Assembly: GCF_008298035.1 (NCBI RefSeq)
Contig: NZ_CP042910.1
Coordinates: 4,355,001-4,419,000, forward strand
Direction of reading: 5' to 3'
DNA from: Gimesia maris
GTDB lineage: Bacteria; Planctomycetota; Planctomycetia; Planctomycetales; Planctomycetaceae
DNA: 64,000 bases
The translations under genes and the position numbers were made by a program. Of this stretch, positions 43,868 through 52,990 are shown one piece after another (within the stretch, counting starts at the first letter, position 1; each line of letters starts with the position of its first letter). The notes below the pieces were generated by a model that worked only from the letters and a program-made list of their open reading frames with translations, was not told the DNA's origin and ran no database searches.

Positions 43868-46800
43868 TTAGAAACGGGCCTGATTTTTTAGATTTATTTC
43901 GGTTAGAATTGGCTCATTTAATCGCCAGGTACCCTCTGATTTCCCGGGAACAATCAATGTATCCCAGGCAGGGTACTGAATTGTGCTGAATATTTCTTTT
44001 ATTGAGGCGTACGGTACGAGTTCAAAATGGAAATTCGCTGTCTTGAGCAAATCCGACTCTGCCACATCTGGTTTTCTGGCAGCAAACGCAGCCAGTAACT
44101 GTTGCACCACCTTCGCCTGAGACGTGGAGAGGGTATAAGGCAAATATACCCCCATCCCCATCCCTGTCTCTTTCCTGGGCCCAGGCCAGCGGAACCTAAA
44201 ACTGTCTCCCTTGGACCAGTTGGGGTGCTGCTCCGAGAGTTTCCGGAAATCATGACGAATCGTTTTCCTGACAATTTCCCCAGACTTCACCGTGACCTGT
44301 GAATCAACATATTGAACTGGTTGTCCTTCGATTACCCAACCAGCAGTATTACTGACGACTTTCAGCATGTAGTTGCCGGGGGACATTTCGAAAATAGATT
44401 TGCCCGCCATAGACTTTTTCATCATCCAGGGTTTATCTACCGGATTCTGTGGTGCATCCACTAGATTGACCTCTACCTGCAAGCCAGGCTCTTTCGATAG
44501 AATGAGTGCCCCCCCTGCTGCTCTCTTTTTTGCAGGCTGATTACTGACATTTCCAAACGGATCCCCTGTCGATGGCCTATTAATTTGAGGCTCCGCCAGT
44601 CGCCAGGCACCTGTTTCTTTTCCAGGGACGATCAATTTATCCCAGGCGGGATGCTGTCCGTCATTAAACAATTCTTTCAGTGATTGGAAAGACTCTGCAT
44701 CCTCGCCTGCCGGGACCACTAGCAGGAGGACCTTCTCAGAGACTTCCGGTTGTTTGGTGGCATAGGCCTTGAGCAGTTCCTGCACGACCTTTGCCTGAGG
44801 CGCGGTAAGTGTAAATATCTGAGCCCCCCCCATTTTCCAGTCAGGCCAGCGAAACTTGAACAGCCCTCCTGTGGACCAGTCCGGGGGATTCTCAGCCAGT
44901 TTTGCATAGTCCCGTTTAAGCGTGACGGGAACCACGATCGCCCCCGGCTTCACTTCGACCTCAGACAGATCATATTTTGGATTTCCTCCCTCAACTTCCC
45001 AACCGGCGTTTTTACTGGAAACGCGGATGAGATACTTCCCAGCGGGTAGTTCCACCAGTTGTGGCTTCTGAGTAAAGAATCGATCGGCAAAACCGAAAAG
45101 ACCATCTTCCGGGCCCACCTGCATCGGATCAACCGGAAATACACCGGGCCGCAAGCCGAGCGATTGTCCGCTCATTAAGATCGCACCAATATTCTTCTCA
45201 CGTTCTGCTTCCTCTATTTTTCTATCTTTGGCGTCGTTAACGAAATGCTTAATTAATGGAGCCAAGTGTATCTTTTGTCGTTTCCCAGCTATTTTTTTTA
45301 CATTTCTTGTAAAACGCAACGTCTTGCCAGACGCTTTATAAGTAACCTGTAAAGTATGCTCACCCGGTAACAACTTGACTAAAACCGGCTGAGAAACAAC
45401 ATGTATTTCCTCACCAGGTTTAGTTGAAATACGCGTCACTGGATACTGCTTATCAAAGGTAATCTCAACCCAATCGCTACCAGGCTCGCTTACGACCTGC
45501 ATCAACATTGTGAGTGTAAACAGACCAGCCAGTACCGCGGCCACCCAGCCCATGATATTCCAGGGGTTATTTCTCGCCGCTGAAGCTGCTTTCCGCTTAA
45601 TAAAATACGCGGCGATGAACATCCCACAGATCACTGCCAGTCTCAAACCCCAGATCAGGACCCATTGTTTCTCAACCTGATTCAGATGCCGCCAGATCTG
45701 CACAGACAGGATCGCTCCCAACAACAGACCAATGGCAATCACAACTCCCAGGATGACCCGTTTGTTGGAACGACGATGCTCGCGAACAAACGGGTCTTCG
45801 CCGGAAGTGACAGGTGATTGCTCAAGGTTACCTGCCACCGGATTATCACGCTGTTTGAGATAGCGGGCGATATAGAGTAAAATCCCCAGTGGCCCTGCAA
45901 TAACGCACGCCAATAGAAACAGCCCATCCAGAATTTTCGATGCTTTCGATTTTGGTTCTACCAGATTCTGTATTCCACACACCAGCATCAGGAATCCAAT
46001 CGGCCCGAAGAACAACGCGCTGACCAGCGTCATTTCTTCAACATTTGCTGCAAAATGCTGTCCGGTCGACCTGCCATAGAGCAAGATAAAAACCGGAAGC
46101 ACCAACATAATGCTCCCAATCCAGACAGCGGCCCGATCGCCCCAGGATCCCCGGGAGACTCCCGCGGGAACCGACCTCGATACAGAGTACGCAGAGGTCT
46201 CCTCTATTTCCTCATGTTGCGTAACAGTTCCCTGTGTACGATTGCGTTCCATCAGGAACCCTGCTGTCACGAAGAGCCCGCCCATCAGGGAAAAGATCAA
46301 GACCGGCACCAAATACCTTTCTCCCTGAACCAGGAACGCAGGCTGGTAGACTCCTGTTGTAAACATCCAGTAAAATAGAACCATCATCACCCAGATCACA
46401 ATGCCGGTCCCCGTCAGAGTACGTGCATCTTTCTGTTTCACTGCCGCGACATATTCAGCTCCCTGACTTGCGATATGCTGCCACTGCCCCCAGATAGCGA
46501 ACCCGGCAACAGCCAGCACACCCAACACCGAAGCCGCCAGGATCGATGCATGCACCGATTGAAATTCTGATCCGGGGGGGGCAGAACGGATGACTGCGGT
46601 AGTGATAAATGACAACGCCAACGTCATAAACATCGCCAGCATTGACAGAAACCATGTTAAGAAAGGGAGCGGTTTTTTATCTGCTCGATTCCAATAGACT
46701 ATTGAGGCTATAGACAAAATAACTATGAGCGTGCCCGTGAATTTCATAATTTTATTCATGGTCTCATAAGTCATACTCGATTCGGGAGTGCTGGGACTGA

Positions 46801-48565
46801 TCATCTTCAATCCGATGATCGTTCCTAATACCAGGCCCATCACAATGGCAATGATGTAATTTGCCGGTGTTTGCCCTCTTTCCAACACCACAGAGGTCGC
46901 AGTCCTGACCGACTCTGTTTGTTTATCCTGCACTTCGACAGGCTCTACTGATTGTTGCTGTGACTGCCCCCACTGAGGATAACGTTTACGCAATCCCCCC
47001 ACAAAATAAATTGTGAACCCAATCGCAAACAGAATATAGAGCAGAACTCTCGGAAAATCTGGAATCATCCCCAGATAAAACAGCATCTGCATCACCCACG
47101 TTCCGCCAGCTGCTGCAGCGGGCATGAAAAGGGCATCAGACATACGCAATGACAAAAAAGGTTCAGCCTGACGGTGTTCTGCTTCATAAACTATCAAAGC
47201 AATCAAAATCCCCAGGAAGATACTACTTGCTGCAGTCATCAGAAATGAATATGCAGCATGCGCTTCCGAAAACAAAATCATCCCCGCCAGAAATAATATG
47301 GCGTATCCGACTGGCATAAATACCCGCAGATCAGTCTCCATTGTGAATGGATTTTCTCCCTGTGGATGATCCACAGAAACGGTACCTGTGTCGGGTGCCA
47401 TTGTTTCCTGTGGCTGTGGTTGCGGCGGTTTTCTCTCAATCCGTGGTACTGCACCTGGCTGCTGCACAAGAGCCAGATGTGCCCCCAGCAATTCGGCAAC
47501 TTCACTCGCAGTCTGTAAACGATCTTCGGGGCGTTTTTCGAGCAGACAGTTGATAATTTCGCTCAACCAGGGCGGAATATCTTCGTTGACATCTGCAATC
47601 GGGCGCGGAGTATCATCACACACACGACGAACCACCGCAGCCAGGTTACTGGCACGAAATGGCGAACGTCCCGTACACATTGCATACAGAACCGCACCCA
47701 GGCTGAATAAATCACTCCGCTGGTCAATCCGATCCCCTGTCGCCTGCTCGGGAGACATATACTGGGGAGTGCCTGAGACTTCTCCGGTCCTGGTGATCGT
47801 GACGTCATCGACGGCCCGGGCCAGGCCAAAATCAGTAATCTTGACCCGCTCGACACCATTTTCCAACAGAATATTGGCAGGTTTGATATCGCGGTGGATC
47901 AGTCCCTGTTTGTGAGCAGCCGCCAACCCCTCTGCGATCTGACTGCCAATCCGCAGGATCTCTGTTACTTTGAGCGACCCCACCTTATCGAGCTTCTCCT
48001 GCAGTGACTGGCCGACGACATACTCCATTACGAGGTAAGGCAGTTTGTCTTCATCAACGGCATGAATCGTCACAATATGGGGATGGCTCACCGCAGCGGC
48101 TGCTTGTGCTTCCCTGATAAACCGTTTCTTCGCATTTGGATTCACCGCCAGTAAAGGTGACATGACTTTAATAGCCACAATGCGATTCAATTTGGGATCC
48201 AGGGCACGAAAGACAATTCCCATGCCCCCCTGTCCGATAATATTGTAGATCTGGTATTCACCGAGTGTCCCCAGCAGATTCGGGTCAGCTGAGGGCGTCA
48301 GAAATTCCAGACTAAAAGGTTGCACTTCTCCTGAATCGACGGGCGACTTTTCCAGGAAACTACCGGCATCATCATAAGCCAGCAGCAGCGCTTCGACGCG
48401 ACGACGTTGTTCCCGATTGTCGCCGCACATCTCTTCCAGAAAAGCGGCCCGCTCTGCTGGTGTCTTTTTTTCTAACGCGACCAGAAATAAACCTTCGACT
48501 GATTGTGGATTTACATTCTCACGCGTCGGTTCAAATTCCGGATTTTCGGATGCAGGATCGGACAT
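43868..48565 (-). CDS. Ser/Thr protein kinase with about 16 membrane helices and duplicated C-terminal domain
   Basis: About 1565 residues from ATG 48565 (MSDPASENPEF); an alternative ATG at 48598 adds 11, and neither has a good ribosome site. Numbers here count from 48598. The kinase domain (about 115-375) is complete: GQGGMGIVF, Lys144 in VAIKV, HRDIKPAN with Asp237, DFGLAR with Asp256 and GTPQYMSPEQ. About 16 hydrophobic helices follow between 425 and 1035 (for example YAILFLAGMILF and WVMQMLFYLGMI). After residue 1138 the protein carries two copies of a domain of about 200 residues, at 1138-1339 and 1362-1570, both with AWD(K/T)LIVPGK and KVVQ(E/Q)LL. This is far from the usual one-helix kinase plan. 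It lies downstream of an ECF sigma factor. Substrates are unknown. Confidence 0.92.
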   Translation of the reverse strand: MSDPASENPEFEPTRENVNPQSVEGLFLVALEKKTPAERAAFLEEMCGDNREQRRRVEALLLAYDDAGSFLEKSPVDSGEVQPFSLEFLTPSADPNLLGTLGEYQIYNIIGQGGMGIVFRALDPKLNRIVAIKVMSPLLAVNPNAKKRFIREAQAAAAVSHPHIVTIHAVDEDKLPYLVMEYVVGQSLQEKLDKVGSLKVTEILRIGSQIAEGLAAAHKQGLIHRDIKPANILLENGVERVKITDFGLARAVDDVTITRTGEVSGTPQYMSPEQATGDRIDQRSDLFSLGAVLYAMCTGRSPFRASNLAAVVRRVCDDTPRPIADVNEDIPPWLSEIINCLLEKRPEDRLQTASEVAELLGAHLALVQQPGAVPRIERKPPQPQPQETMAPDTGTVSVDHPQGENPFTMETDLRVFMPVGYAILFLAGMILFSEAHAAYSFLMTAASSIFLGILIALIVYEAEHRQAEPFLSLRMSDALFMPAAAAGGTWVMQMLFYLGMIPDFPRVLLYILFAIGFTIYFVGGLRKRYPQWGQSQQQSVEPVEVQDKQTESVRTATSVVLERGQTPANYIIAIVMGLVLGTIIGLKMISPSTPESSMTYETMNKIMKFTGTLIVILSIASIVYWNRADKKPLPFLTWFLSMLAMFMTLALSFITTAVIRSAPPGSEFQSVHASILAASVLGVLAVAGFAIWGQWQHIASQGAEYVAAVKQKDARTLTGTGIVIWVMMVLFYWMFTTGVYQPAFLVQGERYLVPVLIFSLMGGLFVTAGFLMERNRTQGTVTQHEEIEETSAYSVSRSVPAGVSRGSWGDRAAVWIGSIMLVLPVFILLYGRSTGQHFAANVEEMTLVSALFFGPIGFLMLVCGIQNLVEPKSKASKILDGLFLLACVIAGPLGILLYIARYLKQRDNPVAGNLEQSPVTSGEDPFVREHRRSNKRVILGVVIAIGLLLGAILSVQIWRHLNQVEKQWVLIWGLRLAVICGMFIAAYFIKRKAASAARNNPWNIMGWVAAVLAGLFTLTMLMQVVSEPGSDWVEITFDKQYPVTRISTKPGEEIHVVSQPVLVKLLPGEHTLQVTYKASGKTLRFTRNVKKIAGKRQKIHLAPLIKHFVNDAKDRKIEEAEREKNIGAILMSGQSLGLRPGVFPVDPMQVGPEDGLFGFADRFFTQKPQLVELPAGKYLIRVSSKNAGWEVEGGNPKYDLSEVEVKPGAIVVPVTLKRDYAKLAENPPDWSTGGLFKFRWPDWKMGGAQIFTLTAPQAKVVQELLKAYATKQPEVSEKVLLLVVPAGEDAESFQSLKELFNDGQHPAWDKLIVPGKETGAWRLAEPQINRPSTGDPFGNVSNQPAKKRAAGGALILSKEPGLQVEVNLVDAPQNPVDKPWMMKKSMAGKSIFEMSPGNYMLKVVSNTAGWVIEGQPVQYVDSQVTVKSGEIVRKTIRHDFRKLSEQHPNWSKGDSFRFRWPGPRKETGMGMGVYLPYTLSTSQAKVVQQLLAAFAARKPDVAESDLLKTANFHFELVPYASIKEIFSTIQYPAWDTLIVPGKSEGTWRLNEPILTEINLKNQARF
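43889..45187 (-). repeat. Internal duplication in kinase C-terminus
   Basis: Two diverged copies (coding residues 1138-1339 and 1362-1570) share the order: P(A/G)(G/N)Y(L/M)(I/L)(R/K)V, then DWSTGG/NWSKGD, then F(K/R)FRWP. Next is (T/S)xxQAKVVQxLLxAxAxxxPxV, and finally PAWDxLIVPGKxxGxWRLxEP. The copies likely fold as equal domains. Only amino-acid similarity was compared. Confidence 0.8.
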
Positions 48566-48754
48566 GATTTCATTTTTCGTCAGGATGGAGGACCCCATCA
48601 GGCTCAGAATTGATTACGGAACATTCCTTGTTCCCCCTCTATTGAATCATGCGATTTTCAGATCTGGCGCGCCTCACTAAATCAGAAATAAAAAGTGTTT
48701 CTATCAGAAATGATTTATTGGCGGGCAGGTAGAATTCGCCGTAAACACATACTA

Positions 48755-49327
48755 TCAAATCGTTTGATCAGTGTCAGACTTTATTTGAGAAAACAGCCAC
48801 GCACGCGAATAAGCCCAGTGTCGCGCTGCAGTCGCGCGTGAAATCCCCAGTACCTCGGCTGCTTCCTGCTCGCTCAGTCCTGCGAAGTATCGCAGCTTAA
48901 CCAGTTCTGCTTTGTCCGGACTCTCTTTCGCAAACTGAGTCAACGCCTCATCCAGCGCCAGCAGGTCGTCAGGACGTTCCAGCGCCGGTGCTGCGATCTC
49001 GGGTAGATCGACCCGCGCATGCTCGCCGCCATGCTTCAACCGTTTTTTTCTGCGGGCGTTTTCAATCAGGATCCGCCTCATTGATTCCGCAGCAGCTGAG
49101 AAAAAATGCCCCCGATGATCCCATCGCTGTTCGCTCACATCCCCAACCAGTCTCAAATAAGCTTCATGAACCAGTGCCGTCGCCGTCAGTGTCTGTCCCG
49201 GCGGTTCGTTTGAAAGCTTATGCCGCGCCAGTCGCTGCAGTTCCGCATACACGATTGGCAGCAGCTGATCCGTCGCCGCGACATCGCCTGCTTCCAGAGC
49301 CTGTAAGATTTGGGTTACATCCTGCAT
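48755..49327 (-). CDS. ECF-type RNA polymerase sigma factor (kinase-linked)
   Basis: A 190-residue sigma factor of the extracytoplasmic-function group. Region 2 reads IVYAELQRLARHKLSNEPPG, then TALVHEAYLRLVG and FFSAAAESMRRILIENARRKK. The last block matches the TIGR02999-type ECF factors. Region 4 is AKESPDKAELVKLRYFAGLS, then EQEAAEVLGISRATAARHW, a helix-turn-helix. There is no anti-sigma gene beside it; instead a Ser/Thr kinase gene follows in the same direction. In planctomycetes ECF factors paired with Ser/Thr kinases are common. Kinase control of the sigma factor by phosphorylation is my inference for this pair. The ORF starts at ATG 49327. Confidence 0.93.
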   Translation of the reverse strand: MQDVTQILQALEAGDVAATDQLLPIVYAELQRLARHKLSNEPPGQTLTATALVHEAYLRLVGDVSEQRWDHRGHFFSAAAESMRRILIENARRKKRLKHGGEHARVDLPEIAAPALERPDDLLALDEALTQFAKESPDKAELVKLRYFAGLSEQEAAEVLGISRATAARHWAYSRAWLFSQIKSDTDQTI

Positions 49328-49377
49328 GCGTTGAACTCGTGCAATTTAAAAGTTAGAGACTGGTAAAACAAAATGTT

Positions 49378-49387
49378 ACTGGCCAGT
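49378..49387. promoter_or_regulatory. Short perfect palindrome upstream of sigma-kinase operon
   Basis: ACTGGCCAGT is a perfect 10-base palindrome 51 bases upstream of the sigma factor start, framed by GTTAC and GTAAC offset by one base. It could be an operator, but the length makes chance possible. Confidence 0.3.
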
Positions 49388-49548
49388 GTAACCTGTGGGA
49401 CAGCCCATGCAAATCAGAATTACATTTCCCACCAGACCTGTGATCAGTTAACATGAGAGTTGATGCATTGGATGACTGTCTTCGGTCATCTTCTGAATTT
49501 TGATTTTTAAACTCAATAGCGACCTTCAATCAGAGAAAGTTTAGCACC

Positions 49549-50313
49549 TTGTACCGTCCTCAACAGTGTTTTGCCTGGTGCCTGCTGATCAGTGGGCTGG
49601 TCATATTTGGGGGGCAGTCCGTGGCAGCAGCTGAGTGGGGGACATTGTCGGGAAAGTTCGTCTATACAGGTACTCCTGTCAAACAAACGGATCCCAGAAT
49701 CCCTGAGGACCAGTCATTGATCATCGGACCACAGGGGGGCATCAAGAATATCTTTGTGTTTTTAAAGGACCGAAGTTTCAAACAGGAGCTGATTCATCCG
49801 GACTATCAGAAGCTGCCGGATCAGGTTGTGATTCAACATCAGGGAGACCACATCGAACCGCATGCTGCCGGTCTCTGGCAGCCGCACCAGAAACTGGTGG
49901 TCCTGAATCAAACCCCGCATCTGCATCTGACACACTTATTTCCCCTTAAAAATCACCTGCCTGATTCGCTTCATGAAAACAGGGATCGTAAGAAACTCAT
50001 CCCGTTTAACTATGCGGAACTATTTCCCATGCTGATCAAATGCGATATCCACCCCTGGGAAAGCAGTTACCTGCTCGTTCAGAATCATCCTTATTTGTCC
50101 ATCACGGATGAAACCGGCTCATTCCAGATTAAAAACCTGCCCGTCGGAGAATGGGAGTTTCGTGTCTGGCACGAACGAGTGGGCCATCTGGCAGCCCGAG
50201 AAGATTGGGAGCGAGGACGAATTAAAATTCAGATAAAACCGGGTAAAAATGACCTGGGTGTGGTTAAAGTTTCTCCCAAGTTGTTTGAAATAAAGACTGT
50301 CGACAAACAATAG
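49549..50313 (+). CDS. Exported protein with copper-site-like CDIHPW motif
   Basis: A 254-residue protein starting at TTG 49549. The signal peptide CLLISGLVIFGGQSVAAAEW is well formed. The mature part has a first beta region (GTLSGKFVYTGTPVKQTDPR, LIIGPQGGIKNIFVFLKD) and a segment with the CDIHPWESSYLLVQNHPY motif. It ends in a carboxypeptidase-regulatory-like beta-sandwich (TDETGSFQIKNLPVGEWEFR, then VWHERVG). The Cys-x-x-His-Pro-Trp set resembles plastocyanin-type copper ligands, and this double-domain layout occurs in methylamine-utilisation-like planctomycete proteins. I infer a periplasmic copper or redox protein; the family is not proven. It lies 51 bases before the deacetylase and is probably co-transcribed. 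Confidence 0.65.
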   Translation: MYRPQQCFAWCLLISGLVIFGGQSVAAAEWGTLSGKFVYTGTPVKQTDPRIPEDQSLIIGPQGGIKNIFVFLKDRSFKQELIHPDYQKLPDQVVIQHQGDHIEPHAAGLWQPHQKLVVLNQTPHLHLTHLFPLKNHLPDSLHENRDRKKLIPFNYAELFPMLIKCDIHPWESSYLLVQNHPYLSITDETGSFQIKNLPVGEWEFRVWHERVGHLAAREDWERGRIKIQIKPGKNDLGVVKVSPKLFEIKTVDKQ

Positions 50314-50364
50314 TTAGGAACTTCTTCAAGTTTCTGTGAATCCTCTTTTATGTAAAGTTAGCTC

Positions 50365-51150
50365 ATGCGATTTTTTCTCTCCCTGCTCTGTCTGTTCCTG
50401 ATCACACCGGTCGCTCCCGCTGCAGAGAAACCGGCCACAATTAAAAAATCATTTAAATCCGGCATAGTTCTGACCTTTGACGACCGGTATGTCGACCAGT
50501 GGGTCCAGCAGATTCCTCTCTTCAAAAAGTATGACGCGCATGCCACGTTTTTTGTCGATCACTTTTATTTGCTGAAACCCGCACATATTGCTGGATTGAA
50601 AAAGCTGCAGGACGCGGGCCATGCCATAGGAAGTCATAGTGTGAATCATATTAAAGCCGTCTACTACGTCCGTACGAAAGGCATGGATGCGTATTTGAAA
50701 AATGAAATCGATCCTTCCGTCAAACGGCTGACCGAGGCTGGCTTTCCACCGACGGCTTTTGCGTATCCCAACAGCTCCCGCAGTGAGGAAATCGACACTG
50801 CACTACTGAAAACGTTTCGTCATCTGCGAGGGGGAACAGGATTGTCAGCCGGGCAGCGGATGCGGGATCTGAAAGCGATATTCACGCCCGTTGATCAGAT
50901 CGCGGGGCGAGGCTGTCTGATTGGAACCGGTATCGATTACGCGGGCACCGAAAAACGACCTGACTATCTCACTGAAATTAAAGATGCGATGGACCACGCC
51001 AAACAGCGCGGCGAAATCGTTGTTTTTTATGCCCACAACATCAGCGACAAGGGACCAGGACATCATCTACAGCCGCGGGCACTCGAAGAAATCCTGGCAC
51101 ACGCGCAACAGATCGGACTGCCGACACTGACTTATGATGACCTGCCATAA
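50365..51150 (+). CDS. Exported NodB-type polysaccharide deacetylase
   Basis: A 261-residue carbohydrate esterase family 4-like protein with signal peptide RFFLSLLCLFLITPVAPAAE. Motif 1 is VLTFDDRYVDQW (the usual Gly after the Asp pair is Arg here). Motif 2 is AIGSHSVNH with the HxxxH-type metal site. Later come AFAYPNSSRS and VVFYAHNIS (motif 5 reads AHN, not LHD). Some catalytic residues therefore differ from the canonical set. It is secreted, unlike the copy at 22252 in the assembly cluster, and may act on an environmental glycan. It is convergent with the sulfatase gene at 51156, only 5 bases apart. Confidence 0.82.
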   Translation: MRFFLSLLCLFLITPVAPAAEKPATIKKSFKSGIVLTFDDRYVDQWVQQIPLFKKYDAHATFFVDHFYLLKPAHIAGLKKLQDAGHAIGSHSVNHIKAVYYVRTKGMDAYLKNEIDPSVKRLTEAGFPPTAFAYPNSSRSEEIDTALLKTFRHLRGGTGLSAGQRMRDLKAIFTPVDQIAGRGCLIGTGIDYAGTEKRPDYLTEIKDAMDHAKQRGEIVVFYAHNISDKGPGHHLQPRALEEILAHAQQIGLPTLTYDDLP

Positions 51151-51155
51151 GCGAC

Positions 51156-52751
51156 TTATTTCTGCTTGACCTTCGTACCCAGCTCCACTTTTTCCGCCCA
51201 GGCAAACCAGTCTTTCGACATCTGCTGCACCCGTTCCGGCTGCTGCTTTGCCAGATTTTTCGTTTCACACCGGTCGGCACTGATATCGTACAGCTCCCAC
51301 TCCCCGACACCTTTGTCCCATACCAGTTTCCACGGTCCCTGTCTTAACGCCCGATTCCCGGACCAGTACCAGGCCAGCGAATCGTGCAAGGTCTTTTCTT
51401 CCCCTTGTAAGAGAGGAAGGATGCTGGTTCCTTCCACAGGTAGAATCTCATGCCCCTGGTATGTTTTTGGATATTCTGCTCCTGCCATCTCCAGAAAAGT
51501 GGGCATCAAGTCAATGATATGCGCCGGACTGCGATTGATTGCTCCCGCTGGCACCTTGCCCGGCCACCAGGCAATCATTGGAGTCGAGATGCCTCCCTCA
51601 TGCACCCACGATTTATAGCGACGGAACGGAGAATTCTGAGCCCAACCCCAGGCAGGGCCGACGGCGACGTAATCATCTTTCGGCCCGGGAGTTCTCTCCT
51701 GGGGATTGCGACCTCCTGGTTCTTCACTGCAGCCCCCATTATCGGAAAGAAACAGGACCAGCGTATTGTCGAGTTGCCCCGTCTCTTTGAGCGTCGTCAT
51801 GATGCGGCCGATATTCTGATCCATACTGTCAATCATCGCTGCATAGACGGCCATCCGCTGATCTTCAAATTCCTGATTCGCCGTCTCCCAGGCATAGGCA
51901 CGACTGTCACCTTCCGAAAGCGACCAGTTCTCTCCGGCAATTCCCATTTCCTGTAGACGTTTCCAGCGATCCTTCCGCATCTGATCCCAGCCCATTTTGA
52001 ATTTACCCGCATACTTCTTTATGTCAGCCGGTTTCGCATGTAGCGGATAATGGGGCGCTGTATAACACAGATGAATAAAGAATGGCCGCTCGTTGTCGCT
52101 GTATTCTTTGATCATACCCAGCGTATGGTCGGTAAAGGCATCAGTCGTGTAATAGCCTTCTTTAAATTCGGTAACCGCCTTGTCATCGTGACCGAAGCTG
52201 CGAATACCCGCCCGCTTGTAGGGAGGATCGGAAATCGTCGGGTCGAAGAAATTGCAGCAACCATCCAATACGCCATAATACGAGTCAAAGCCACGAAAGA
52301 ACGGATGCGTAGTCTTATCGTAACGATTTAGCCAGCCACCCGGTTTTTCGCTTTTGGCATAGCCCTGCGTTTTCATCAGATGCCATTTACCGCTCAGACC
52401 GGTATGATATCCTGCGGTTTTCATTGCTTCACCCAGCGTCACCATATTCTGCCGCATGTGTCCCCCTTTTCCGAAGCGGGGATACAATCCGGTCAGAATG
52501 GACGCCCGGGTCGTCGTACATTTTGCGTTGTTATAAAACTGCGTGAACCGCATCCCTTCCTGGGCCAGCCGGTTCAAATGCGGCGTTTGCACTTCACCGC
52601 CATAACAGCCGATATCGGAAAAACCCATATCATCACACATGATCAGAATAATATTCGGCTTCTCCGCAGCGGATAGCGATACAGGTGAAAGAAATAGAAG
52701 AAAACAAATCAGAGAAACTGACCTGGCAGGGAGCGAGCGTCGGTAAAGCAT
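51156..52751 (-). CDS. Secreted sulfatase (arylsulfatase type, CxTxR core)
   Basis: A 531-residue exported type I sulfatase. The signal peptide is SVSLICFLLFLSPVSLSAAE. The metal-site start is NIILIMCDDMGFSDIGCYGG with two Asp residues. The formylglycine site reads CTTTRASILTGLY with Cys78; Thr stands where the core CxPxR has Pro, a variant known in planctomycete sulfatases. Later metal residues lie in LFLSDNGGCSEEPGG. A C-terminal region with LRQGPWKLVWDKGVGEWELYD is typical. The substrate is not predictable; algal sulfated polysaccharides are the usual guess. It is convergent with the deacetylase and divergent from the NHL-type propeller gene. Confidence 0.9.
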   Translation of the reverse strand: MLYRRSLPARSVSLICFLLFLSPVSLSAAEKPNIILIMCDDMGFSDIGCYGGEVQTPHLNRLAQEGMRFTQFYNNAKCTTTRASILTGLYPRFGKGGHMRQNMVTLGEAMKTAGYHTGLSGKWHLMKTQGYAKSEKPGGWLNRYDKTTHPFFRGFDSYYGVLDGCCNFFDPTISDPPYKRAGIRSFGHDDKAVTEFKEGYYTTDAFTDHTLGMIKEYSDNERPFFIHLCYTAPHYPLHAKPADIKKYAGKFKMGWDQMRKDRWKRLQEMGIAGENWSLSEGDSRAYAWETANQEFEDQRMAVYAAMIDSMDQNIGRIMTTLKETGQLDNTLVLFLSDNGGCSEEPGGRNPQERTPGPKDDYVAVGPAWGWAQNSPFRRYKSWVHEGGISTPMIAWWPGKVPAGAINRSPAHIIDLMPTFLEMAGAEYPKTYQGHEILPVEGTSILPLLQGEEKTLHDSLAWYWSGNRALRQGPWKLVWDKGVGEWELYDISADRCETKNLAKQQPERVQQMSKDWFAWAEKVELGTKVKQK

Positions 52752-52875
52752 AATGTCTCTTCATATTCAGAGGGTGATTGAAATCAACAGGGAATGAGCA
52801 TTCATTGTAAGTCCACTTCAGACACCTTACAACAATCGAATCTCGAAACCGTTCCCGCATCTCTGGAAATGCAGG

Positions 52876-52916
52876 AACCTGTGAGTTCCGAATTGATCTC
52901 GGTTCTCTCACAGGTT
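52876..52916. promoter_or_regulatory. 41-base inverted repeat in divergent promoter region
   Basis: AACCTGTGAG at 52876-52885 pairs perfectly with CTCACAGGTT at 52907-52916. An inner CCGA (52888-52891) pairs with TCGG (52899-52902), with a short bulge. It lies between the minus-strand sulfatase and the plus-strand propeller gene, so it may be an operator acting on both, or an RNA hairpin in a leader. Confidence 0.55.
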
Positions 52917-52990
52917 ACAGTTTACTGATATGGGCTCTGATTCAATTTATCGATTTTCATTCATCAGTCAGCCTCTCTAGGAGAAAAGAG

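Noticed and set aside
49471-49490. GATGAC/GTCATC hairpin before the CDIHPW gene as a terminator
   Set aside because: The stem has only six pairs and an interrupted T run, so I did not list it as a feature.
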